DNA from: Impatiens glandulifera
Taxonomy: Eukaryota > Streptophyta > Magnoliopsida > Ericales > Balsaminaceae
Assembly (NCBI RefSeq): GCF_907164915.1
Contig: NC_061862.1
Location: 31,149,628 to 31,213,627 of the forward strand
DNA: 64,000 bases
Reading direction: 5' to 3'
In this document: one piece after another, positions 54,001 through 63,027 of the stretch
How positions within the stretch are numbered: the stretch's first letter is position 1
Layout: the number at the start of each line of letters is the position of its first letter
Notes under the pieces: generated by a model
The model's database searches: none
What the model saw: only the letters and a program-made list of their open reading frames with translations
Told to the model about the DNA's origin: nothing
Made by a program: the position numbers and the translations under genes

Positions 54001-55631
54001 TTGTGAAACCCTACAAATATTCATTTTACAAACTTATGAAACTCAACCAAACCAATCACCTATTCAGCATTAGCTTAACCAAATTTCATTCAGGCATTTC
54101 ATCGAACACATGGAATACACTATCATTGGAAACAAAACAACATTAAGAACTATCCGGTGATATTGAATTACAATAAACTAGAAGATTTAACTCATTAAGT
54201 AGTAACTGTAGAAAATGCATATAAGGTATCTTCCTACGTAATAACGATCAATAGAAAAGGCGGAACAAAGAGAAACTCACTTTATTCTTCGCTGGTCGGT
54301 GTCGGATTCCGGTGAAGGAGCTACGCCGAACCTGTATAAATTAAATTAACTGGATTTAACAGTAATAAGGATTAAATTACTCAAAATCTGAAAATAGTAA
54401 AACTTTTTTCATCAAATATAGCCAAAATACTCAACAATCTTAACAAAGTTTTCTTAAATGAGATAGTGTAGACAGACAAAGTAGAATAACCGTACAATTT
54501 GAAGATTTTCGAATAATCGCGGGTGAGAATACTGTAACCGGTTGACATTCTGGTATCAGCAACGATCACACAATAGTCAGCTCCAGCTATGGCAACGCAG
54601 GTCCTGGGAGAATATAATTTTAGTTTTTAACTGGAGAAAGAAAAACAATCTGCGTAATAACAGAATGAATGGTATATATAGAGAGAGAGGGAGATGGAGT
54701 GCTAACCCGCCATTGCTTGCTGCTTCGGCATGGTAATACAGAGAGAATCGAAGAAGATGGATGAAAGCTAGGGCTTTTGCTTTTGTTAATACAGAGAGAA
54801 CACATAAAAATGGATTTGCTAAAACTGCCTAAATGGATGGATCCCTAAATGATCAAATCAATTAGAGAGAGAAGAAAGGTCCGAAAAAGTAATTCAAAAA
54901 AGACGATTGGTTTTTAAAACCATCGCAGCTATCTATCACTTAAATAATTGGGGATTGGATTATATACCAATCGCAATTATAACTTAAAAAAACACGCCAT
55001 CTTCCGCAGTTTTTTAATAGGAAATTTCAGTAGCGATTGGTTTTAAGATAGTAGTTGCGATTGGATTTTAATACAATCGCAATTAAGACAGTAGTAGCGA
55101 TTGTTGTTAATACCAATCGCTATGTTTGCTAGCTATTTGCCATTTTTTTACTAGTGACATATGAAGTAAACATCTTGAACACTAAATTCAAGAAGTTTGA
55201 AAAGAATTTCTTCAATCGACAATCAGAACATCATGCTGAAACCAAGACTTTCACCATGGAGCTTCACCGAGAAATTTCATCAGCAATAGAACTTATTCGG
55301 GCTCAAATGATGGAGATGTCAAACACACTGAAGAAGGCAATGATGGTTGTAGACCAACAAAAAGAGGTTCAGGACGTGGAGGCGACAAAGGTGGTGGCAG
55401 TGGAGGCCAGATCACTCGTTTCCATAACATTCTAAATGGCAAACCAATTCTTGAAGAAAAGCAGAAGTGTTGAAAAGGGAAGGACCCTAAATCTTTCTCT
55501 TCTTCTTTTCCTATTTTAAACTTATGCTTGAATACTTTTGTGAACTATTTTGATTTCAATTTCATTTTGATGTGTGTTTATTCTGCTTTATTAAGGTTGC
55601 ATAGTTTTAACATCATCAAAAGTGGGGAAAT

Positions 55632-57162
55632 TGTTGGGAAAAAGTAAAAAAAATAAAGTAAAGAAAAGAGTTAATTAAGTGAGAAGTAATTAACTTAGAA
55701 ATAAACAAAAGTTTTGAAACATTAAACAACAGAACCTTGATGATGTTTAGAACGGAATTTTGATGATGTTTAGTTGTGAATAAATCTAAGTTATCTATTT
55801 GGTTTTGTGTAGGTGCATTAGACTATGCTAACTTAGTCGTGGTCTAAGCGGGCTAATTAGACGAAGTTAGACGTTGAAGTCTAACTCCATTAAACGTAGT
55901 ACTCTAATGGGATGTGAAGTTAGACGTTGAAGTCTAACTTCATTAGACGTGGTAGTCTAATGGGATGCGAAGTTAGACGTTGAAGTCTAACTCCATTAAA
56001 CGTGGTAGTCTAATGGGATGCGAAGTTAAACGTTGAAGTCTAACTCCATTAGACGTGGTAGTCTAATGGGATGCGAAGTTAGACGTTGAAGTCTAACTCC
56101 ATTAGACGTTGTAGTCTAATGGGATGCAAAGTTAGACGTTGAAGTCTAACTCCATTAAACGTGGTAGTTTAATGAGATGCTTAGTTAGACGTTGAAGTCT
56201 AACTCCATTAGACGTGGTAGTCTAATGGGAAACGTAGTTAGACATTGACGTCTAACTCCATTAGACTTGATAGTCTAATGTGAAATGTAGTTAGACAAGG
56301 ACGTCTAACTCTATTAGACGTGGTAGTCTAATGGGAAACGTAGTTAGACGTTGACGTCTAACTCCATTAGACTTGGTGTTCTAATGGAACGCGATGTTAA
56401 ACGAGGACGTCTAACTCCTTTAGACTTGATCTAATGGAGCACGTCTAATGTCTTTCTTCAGTAGCCGTCTGAAGTTAGCATACGTCTAATCACGATCAAC
56501 TAGTTGTCTTCTACTCCTGCTCTACTCACTCATGTGCAGTCTGATAAGCCAACTAATTATATCCAATAAACGAATGCCACATACGCAAATTTCCTACCAA
56601 CGGTTTGTCCAGTACAAGACAAATTCAGAAGGATATTCGGCACACTACCAGTTCGGTACGGCCACGATCCCTTTGCTCAGAGTCTGTAGAATTCTGGTAC
56701 TATAGGAAGCTTTCCAATGGACGCTTGCCATTACCAATCTTACTTGCTTACACTCTTGCACTTACTGATTTTCTTACATTCCTCAAGTTCAAGAGAGAAA
56801 TAATCAATTGATGTATAGTTGTGAAAATATTGTTGAGAATATTATAAGTTGAATAGAGGTTGTTCTGTTTAACAGAGAGTTAGCTAGTTTAGTAAGTTGT
56901 ATTTGATTCAAAGTATTTAATGGATATCCTTCCGGTTGTGGAAGAAGGGGTGACGTAGGAGGGTTTGATCTGAACATTCATAAACAACTCCTTGTGTTCT
57001 TTACTTTCTACTATTCATCTTCTATCGGTTCAAAGCTTCAAATCCGACGAACACTTCCACACTTGAAACCGTTTCAAGAGTTCGAAGAATTTGTGAAGAA
57101 TATAAATAGATTTTAACTTCTAACAGAGTTAAAATCGAACTGGAGTGTATTAGCTATTAACA
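55632..57162 (+). repeat. LTR of the distant Sirevirus relative
   Basis: Starts TGTTGGG directly after the polypurine tract. The right end is placed at ATTAACA (57162) by rough alignment with the end of the complete element's LTR; 57125 (TAACA) is an alternative. The 18-base word at 56944-56961 and following text (GATCTGAACATTCAT) correspond to the R/U5 part of the other LTR family. The U3 part holds the 53-bp array. Confidence 0.7.
55866..56450. repeat. 53-bp palindromic tandem array in the LTR, about 11 units
   Basis: Unit starts fall at 55866, 55919, 55972, 56025, 56078, 56131, 56184, 56237, 56290 and so on, exactly 53 bases apart. Each unit carries two inverted repeats: arms AGTTAGAC / GTCTAACT around six bases (GTTGAA), and CATTAGAC / GTCTAATG around six bases (GTGGTA). 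The last units diverge. Dense palindromes are known from Sirevirus LTRs. Confidence 0.93.
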
Positions 57163-57164
57163 AT

Positions 57165-57895
57165 AGTTAGACCCTAGTCTCTATTGCTAGCACCGATCCT
57201 ATTAGATTTGGTCAAGTCTTTTAAGATGAAAGACTTGGGTCAATCTAGACAAGTTCTTGGAATGCAGGTCTTCGTGATCGGGTTAAGAATATGTTATGGA
57301 TATCTCAAGAAAGAGATATTGAGAAGATTATAACAAGATTCTATGTGGACAAGGCAAAGCCAGTTGCTTGTCCATTGGCTATACACTTGAAATTAAACAA
57401 GATAGTGTCTCCCAATAATGAAGAGGAAAGACAAGAAATGTTCAAGGTTCCATATGCTTCAACAATACACAGTCTAATGTATGTAATGGTCTGCACAAGA
57501 CTAGATATAACTCATGCGGTTGGAGTAGTTGGTCATTTCCTTTCAAAACCCAGTAATGTACATTGGGAAGCGGAAGTGGCTAATGAGATATCTCTGAGGG
57601 ACCTCCTAATATGTTTTGTGTAATGGTACTGGAAAGTCACATGGTGAAAGGTTTTCTGATTCAGATATGAGCGGTGATATCGACACAATGAGATCAACTT
57701 CAAGATATCTGTTTATCTTTTGAATAGGAGTTGTATCATGGTCGTCTCGTCTATAGAAATGTGTTGTTTTGTCTACTACAGAAGGTGAATATATTGTCAT
57801 TACTAAATGTTGTAAAGAAATTAGATGGATGAATGAATTATTAAAGAAAACGGGTATAGCACAAGACAGGTTTGTGGTGTTTAGTGACTCACAAG
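57165..57895 (+). pseudogene. Tork-type Copia scrap: end of reverse transcriptase and RNase H
   Basis: LLDLVKSFKMKDLGQ (57206-57250), a frame change, then 57291-57623 (YASTIHSLMYVMVCTRLDIT, HAVGVVGHF), then FSDSDMSGDIDTMRSTSRYL and STTEGEYIVITKCCKEIRWM with DSQ near 57890. Several stops. It ends at 57895, where a Sirevirus-type integrase begins in another frame. Confidence 0.8.
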
Positions 57896-60139
57896 GTCCA
57901 TGATAGCCGATTCGGGTGTTGCTCAAAAATTTGGGGCTGAAGCTATCAGTACTGCATGTTATACACAAAACCGGTCTTTGATCAACAAGTTTCATAACAA
58001 AACACCGTATGAAGTGTATTTTGATAGAATTCCTAACATTAGGTATCTTAAAATTTTCGGTTGTAAATGTTACATTCACATAAATGGCAAAAATTATTTA
58101 TCTGCTTTTGATGCAAAATCCGATATTGGGATCATTCTAGGTTACTCAGCAGTTAGTAAAGCATATAGAGTATATAATACTAGAACTTTAACCGTGGAAG
58201 AATCTCTTCATGTTGTATTCGATGAATCGGTTGAAAGTAACACTGCATCATCCTTTGATCTACACAACAGATTGGAAAATAATAATATCCATTCTGATAG
58301 TGAAGATGAGGTTCCTGTATTCAGACGGTTTGTCCATAACCAAATAGGTGCTGTTGAAACCCAGCCGGATCAAGCTGCCACACAGCAGGAAGCTGACACC
58401 TCGGTTCAAACTGAGGAAATCGGTCGGTCTGACATTATTGATCAACCTACCGATATGTCTAACCTTGATCAAACAAACGGTGATTTGGTAGACACTCCTG
58501 AACCGAATCTCAAAAGGAACACAAATCATCCTCCTGAGCTTATTATAGGTGACCCTTCAAAACCAGTCCAAACTAGGCAACAAATACTGGAGGAATACTT
58601 CAATTCCGCTTTCATATCCTAGATTGAGCCGAAAAGGGTGGATGAAGCATTGTCGGATCCGGATTGGATCTTGGGAATGCAAGAAGAGTTAAACCAGTTT
58701 GAGAGTAATAAAGTATGATACCTAGTCCCTAGACCGAAAGATCAACCGGTCATAGGAACAAGATGGGTATTCAGAAATAAACTCAATGAAGACGCTTTGG
58801 TTACGAGGAACAAAGCTAGATTAGTGGCACAAGGATACAAACAGGAAGAAGGCATTGATTTTGAAGAATCATTTGCTCCTATAGATAGAATTGAAGCCAT
58901 TAGGATTTTTCTAGTCTTTGCTGCTTTCAAAAAATTTAAAGTTTTTCAAATGGATGTTAAAAGTGCATTTTTAAATGGTGACATACGCGAAGAAGTATAC
59001 GTTAAGCAACCACCCGGTTTTAAAAATGCTGACCTGCCTAATCATGTATACCGCCTAAATAAAGCACTGTACGGTTTAAAACAAGCTCCTAGAGCTTGGT
59101 ATGACACATTAACCGCATTTTTGATACATCATGATTTTACAATAGGTTCAGTGGATAAAACTCTATTTAAATTTGAGAAAAAGGGACACATTTTACTTGT
59201 TCAAATATATGTGGATGATATCATTTTTGGATCAACCGATCCTAAGCTATGTGATAAATTCTCAACCTTGATGACTAACAAATTTGAAATGAGTATGATG
59301 GGAGAATTAAGTTTCTTCCTAGGCCTTCAGGTTAAACAACTCGAAGGAGGAACGTTCATCAATCAGCCAAAATATACAAAGGAACTTCAAAAGAAATTTG
59401 GGATAGACACATGTTCCTCTGTCGCTACTCCAATGAGCTCATCAATCAAGCTGGATAAGGATGATGACGGTCAAGGAGTAGACCTGACTGCTTATCGTGT
59501 AATTATCGGCTCACTTCTATACCTGACAGCAAGTAGACCGGACATACTATTTGCGGTCGGAGTGTGTGGAAGATTTCAGGCTAATCCCAAACAATCTCAC
59601 TATACAGTCGTTAAGCGAATCCTGAAATATCTAAAGGGAACCCCTGAAGTCGGTCTGTGGTATCCAAAGGACTCATCTTTTAACCTCACAAGCTATTCTG
59701 ATGCAGACTATGCATGTTGTAAAGTTGACAGAAAAAGTACCAGCGGCTTGTGTCATGGCACAGCAAGAAGCAAACATCGGTTGCTACATCAACCGCAGAG
59801 GCTGAATATCTGGCAGCCATAAGTTGTTGTTCACAACTCCTATGGGTTCAACAACAACTAAAGGACTTCGATATCACCGCCGAAAAATCTCCAATTTTCT
59901 GTGACAACACAAGTGCCATAGCAATCACATACAATCCGGTTTTACACTCTAGAACCAAGCACATCGACATAAGGCATCATTTCATCCGAGAACATGTCAT
60001 GCAGAAGCATATCCGGCTAGAATACGTATCCACTGATCAACAAGTAGCCGATATCTTCACAAAGCCGCTGCAGGAAGCTAAGTTTTCTTACTTCAGAAAC
60101 ATCCTTGGTTTAACCGATATTAATCAACTCATTTCTTAA
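57896..60139 (+). pseudogene. Sirevirus-like pol, 5'-truncated and broken
   Basis: Integrase C-terminal part 57900-58622 (ACYTQNRSLINKFHNKTPYE, IFGCKCYIH, SAVSKAYRVYN); TAG at 58620-58622 (FIS-stop-IEPKR) and TGA near 58717 where Trp is expected. Reverse transcriptase 58797-59740 ([61 protein letters not shown]). A small deletion and frameshift near 59745 remove the region before the SWHSKKQ block of RNase H; the frame resumes 59750-60139 ([44 protein letters not shown]). Confidence 0.92.
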
Positions 60140-60446
60140 ACCTTTAATCTTTAAAGGGGAAATCGGTTCGGATAGATAAAACCGGCAGTTCTTCCTAAAA
60201 TGTCGAAAACTGAATTTACCATCGTATTTATTGAAGAACCGCTTTGTCTATCAGTTACAGTAAACCGACCAGTTACATAGTGCTTACATCAATTAACTGC
60301 ATTAGGACCAATGAGTGAAAACCAACCGGTTTGAATATAATATATTCTGGATTATTTGGCTTCCAAACAAAAATGGAACAACTGTCTGTGTTTAGACGTA
60401 TCTGTTCTGAAAAGATACCTTTTCAAAACAAAACAGTCATGCCTCA
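60140..60446 (+). other. Spacer after pol
   Basis: No coding signal; several AACCGG/CCGGTT words, alignable in part with 27641-27874 of the complete element. It separates the pol stop from the ORF A promoter. Confidence 0.4.
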
Positions 60447-60618
60447 AAAGACGTGAAGATATGATATCTCTCACCGTCCAGGCCTATGACTCACACCCTT
60501 AGGCTGTACACATACCTAATTTATGCAAAATGCTTTATCCTATGGTTTATAAACTAAATTACCTGTTACTCACTAGATAATACTATTCATCCATATCACC
60601 CTTCAACTAATATATAAG
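60447..60618 (+). promoter_or_regulatory. Predicted promoter of ORF A (second copy)
   Basis: TATATAAGTT at 60611-60620, 60 bases or so before the ATG. AAAGACGTGAAGAT (60447-60460) and the following ATATC/GTCCAGG/CTATGAC words match the complete element in order and spacing. Confidence 0.6.
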
Positions 60619-60676
60619 TTAGGTGAACATCAGACAAATATCCACAATACCAACTTATCATCTCACTAAGACAAAA

Positions 60677-61420
60677 ATGTCTCAGTTCCAAAACATTCTC
60701 CAAGTTGATTTTGACTCAACACAGGGGACACAACACTATGAGATATTTAAAATGATTAAATCTCTAGAAAGTATCGGTCTGAAGCCCTTCCTAGATGACA
60801 AACATGTCATCTTTCCTGAGACCGTACTCGAATTTTTCCATAACGCCAGAGTCTTCCGTGGTACTCCATACTTTGATATCCTTATCCAATCTAGGGTTAG
60901 GGGAACGGTGTTTGACTTTTCTGAGCGAGATTTCCATCAGTGCTTCGACCTTCCGAAGGAAGGTCTTACCGATCTGAATGTTTCGGCCGAACTAAAAGTC
61001 GAAATCTCTTTGAACTTCTCTCGCTCGAACCTTCCAGACGATGACCACGGAGCTCGGTCATCTTTAAGGGCTGAATATCAGCTTCTCAATGACATCATCG
61101 GTAGGGCCATCCTGGGAAAGGATGTCACAATCACCTACTACACCACCGTCTTCAATATCATGACCACTATCACAACTGATACTCCGGTCAATTGGTCTAG
61201 GCTGTTGTTTGACATCTTGATCTGGATGATCATCACTCGTCATACCGGCTTCATTCCCCAGATCAACTTTTTACTCATGGAACTCGGGGTTCCGCTCTGT
61301 CCAGGCGAAGGGCTGAACCAATCCCAGGTCCTAACTAGGGATTCAGCCGATTCCTTCTATGAGCGGTTCGAGAAAGCTTGGAAGAAGAAGAACAGACACC
61401 TCGCCTCCTCCGGCCACTGA
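60677..61420 (+). CDS. Accessory ORF A (second copy), intact 247-aa protein
   Basis: I chose the ATG at 60677 over an in-frame ATG at 60623 because MSQF-NILQVDF matches the start in the complete element and the earlier one would lie just after the TATA box. The frame is open to TGA at 61420. Shared-domain blocks: SIGLKPFLDDKHVIFPETVL then EFF, FDLPKEGLTDLNVSAEL, EYQLLNDIIGRAILGKDVT, VNWSRLLFDILIWMI, INFLLMELGVPLCPGEG, FYERFEKAWKKKNRH. No membrane helix of convincing length apart from the hydrophobic LLFDILIWMII stretch, which the family shares as part of the fold. Function unknown. Confidence 0.8.
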   Translation: MSQFQNILQVDFDSTQGTQHYEIFKMIKSLESIGLKPFLDDKHVIFPETVLEFFHNARVFRGTPYFDILIQSRVRGTVFDFSERDFHQCFDLPKEGLTDLNVSAELKVEISLNFSRSNLPDDDHGARSSLRAEYQLLNDIIGRAILGKDVTITYYTTVFNIMTTITTDTPVNWSRLLFDILIWMIITRHTGFIPQINFLLMELGVPLCPGEGLNQSQVLTRDSADSFYERFEKAWKKKNRHLASSGH

Positions 61421-61642
61421 AAACTCATTCCTTCGGACAACCGGTCATTTTCCTTCAAGCACTGGTTGTATTTTTAACCTACTCGATTATGTCTCCTTTC
61501 GGTTTAAATTATGTTTCTCTCAGTTCAATGTAATCCGTCTTTCCTTAATGAAATTTCAGTACTCTTTGAATTCTAACTGCATGGGAAATTACACAAACTT
61601 AGTTAGTTCCCAACTAGATCCTCAGCCTCGGTCTTCGTAACC

Positions 61643-61766
61643 GGTCAAAAAGTAACCCCTTCCCAAGGCGTTTTGAAAACATAAATATTCTCCAACATTA
61701 ATGAGACAAAAAGGAATATTATCATTAAATGCTCCTACCTTCCCTCCCATTTCAAGTCTATTTAAG
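61643..61766 (+). promoter_or_regulatory. Predicted promoter of ORF B (second copy)
   Basis: CTATTTAAG (61758-61766) is a TATA-like box 76 bases before the ATG. GGTCAAAAAGTAACCCCTTC followed by CCAA, and AAACATAAATATTCTC (61677-61692) correspond to the block at 26281-26333 of the complete element; the distance to the ATG is within one base of the other copy. Confidence 0.65.
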
Positions 61767-61841
61767 AAACATCTCCCTCTCATTCCGACACACCTCCAAA
61801 CAACATATTTTAAATCTCTATCTCTTAGCAAGATTTGAAAA

Positions 61842-62543
61842 ATGTCTCATCGCACTCTCAGGAACTATCTATGCATCGACTTCGATTCTGCCCTCGACAT
61901 GGAAGATGTTGAAGTAAGGGAGTTACTCTTTGAATCCCTAGACGAACCCGGACTTCGTGCTTTCCTCGAAGAATCTGGACCTCTATTTTTTCCAGAGGTA
62001 CTGGAATTTTTCAACAATGCGTCTATGTTCAACAGTGCAGTTGTATCCACCGTGAAAAACAATGTCATCGTTCTCCCTGAGAGCGGACTCGCCGGAATGT
62101 TTAATCTTCCCACTGAAGGGTTTTCAGACTTCTCATCCCGAGTGGGCAGCGCAGCTGCTGATTACGCTGAACTGTTCTCCGGATCTGAAACACCGGTGGA
62201 GAATCACGGCCTTAAAACCAACCTTGCTCCCCACATCCAACTCTTGCATGCGATCGTCAACCGGTCAATCATCTGCCAATCTCCAAACCAAAACTATTCC
62301 AAAAAGACTTTCGACATGATGACCTATATCGTCAGCAATACCCCCATCAACTGGGCATCGGTCATCTTTAACAACTTGAAAACCATGGTCGAAACGAAGA
62401 GAGGGTTCGGCTATGCTCCTCAATTGAGCCGGGTCATTCGAGCATGCGTTCCAAATCTTGGACCGGGTATACCAGTGAATCTCTCGAATGTCCTCAACGA
62501 GGAGGTGGTGGATGACAAACTTTCTAAGATGATCACTATGTAA
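61842..62543 (+). CDS. Accessory ORF B (second copy), intact 233-aa protein
   Basis: Open from the ATG at 61842 to TAA at 62543, the same length as the first copy. Blocks: LCIDFDSALDMED, PGLRAFLEESGPLFFPEVLE then FF, MFNLPTEGFSDFSSRVGSAA, NRSIICQSPNQNYSKK, INWASVIFNNLKTMVETKRG, FGYAPQLSRVI. Differences from the first copy are spread along the protein, mostly substitutions without indels, as expected of a gene evolving under some constraint. A host or element role is not known. Confidence 0.82.
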   Translation: MSHRTLRNYLCIDFDSALDMEDVEVRELLFESLDEPGLRAFLEESGPLFFPEVLEFFNNASMFNSAVVSTVKNNVIVLPESGLAGMFNLPTEGFSDFSSRVGSAAADYAELFSGSETPVENHGLKTNLAPHIQLLHAIVNRSIICQSPNQNYSKKTFDMMTYIVSNTPINWASVIFNNLKTMVETKRGFGYAPQLSRVIRACVPNLGPGIPVNLSNVLNEEVVDDKLSKMITM

Positions 62544-62779
62544 TTTTCTTTTTCTTTTATATGTACTCCAAACCGATCTTTGTATCGGTATCTATCATGT
62601 CCCTCTTCTTTAATCAAATATGAATTTTATTTATTAAGTTCAAAAATCGGTTCAAAATTACAAAGCTCAAATATTGGTTTAAATTCACAACCGGTTAAAA
62701 TCACTTACCGACTCATTATTTACCGGTTAAATTAAATCATCGCCTCCTTAATCATCGGTTAAAGGATTAACCGCTCTAA

Positions 62780-62918
62780 GAACTCTCGCCAAAAGAACTC
62801 CCGCCAAAGACTTACCGCCAAAAGCTTGCCGCCCAAAGACATTTTGGAGGGAAAATTGTCGCCCACTCTTAATGTGACGGTTTGCGACGTTTCGCATTCC
62901 AATCCGCGGCTATAAATA
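62780..62918 (+). promoter_or_regulatory. Predicted promoter of ORF C (second copy)
   Basis: CTATAAATA (62910-62918) lies 110 bases before the ATG. 62785-62856 has a row of CCGCC words (CTCCCGCCAAAG, TTACCGCCAAAAG, TTGCCGCCCAAAG); read on the other strand, two fit the E2F-type consensus WTTSSCSS (TTTGGCGG). The complete element has a cluster of the same kind at 24825-24985. Confidence 0.55.
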
Positions 62919-63027
62919 CCTTCATTCGTCATTTTATTTCCTTCTTCTGCGAATCTGCTTTCACTCTCTAGCACTCAACTCTTTCCTAAACTCTCAATCT
63001 CTCAATCTTCCGGTCTCTCCAAGTAAA

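Larger units (their letters stand above)
51436..54731 (-). pseudogene. Captured proteasome subunit beta type-1 gene fragment (PBF1-like), with introns
   Basis: Minus-strand exons follow 20S proteasome beta-1 (PBF1) order: 54731 to about 54705 (MPKQQAMAG), about 54603-54490 (TCVAIAGADYCVIVADTRMS, TGYSILTRDYSKIFKL), about 53427-53343 (MASSGFQADVIALQKVLAAR, HL), about 52801-52673 ([30 protein letters not shown]), about 52595-52447 (GKGCVFTYDAVGSYERVGYS, AQGSGSTLV), about 51541-51436 (DVITPLSEVEAIDLVKTCFA). Introns were carried along, so capture was from genomic DNA and not by retroposition. Stops after YQHQHNK, within the MA-FLSN part and after ASVT, plus loss of the C-terminus, make it non-functional. 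Confidence 0.9.
51009..55156 (-). mobile_element. Non-autonomous Pack-type CACTA element carrying host gene fragments, 4,148 bp
   Basis: Termini CACTAGTAAAAAA (51009 on) and its reverse complement (ending at 55156), with ACA on both sides (51006-51008, 55157-55159). Subterminal repeats are built on GCGATTGGT / ACCAATCGC words (51030-51300 and 54900-55130), unlike the TAACGGTT family but with the same CACTAGTA start. There is no transposase. The inside is filled by minus-strand fragments of a proteasome beta-1 gene and of a CcmH gene, and by a 531-bp hAT-type insertion. It sits inside the ORF C-like pseudogene, so it inserted after that gene arrived. Confidence 0.92.
48118..55435 (+). pseudogene. 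Diverged ORF C-like accessory gene, broken and split by a CACTA insertion
   Basis: The ATG at 48118 (MVHKKLISLGHNTM, then a stop) aligns with the start of ORF C. Shared-domain blocks: VDFDFV, NLGGPYIFYENEVCEFFKTA, VVDSITAMVNGKFISFGESV, FLELSSEGHTFD, LKPHFILLNDIVAKALQGRF, then a G-Y-x-V-x-L-G-like region. From 49180 to 51008 there are Lys/Ser/Glu-rich low-complexity frames (open 50322-51008), and after the transposon a helical stretch continues at 55157-55435 (NTKFKKFEKNFFNRQSEHHA). It has the same overall plan as the 868-aa ORF C: domain, charged linker, coiled coil. At least five stops precede 50300. Confidence 0.7.

Noticed and set aside
51436..54731. A functional host PBF1 gene at this locus
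   Set aside because: It lies inside CACTA termini with a target duplication and has several in-frame stops and a foreign exon in an intron.
55866..56450. CRISPR-like array
   Set aside because: Units are contiguous with no variable spacers and lie in an LTR of a plant retroelement.
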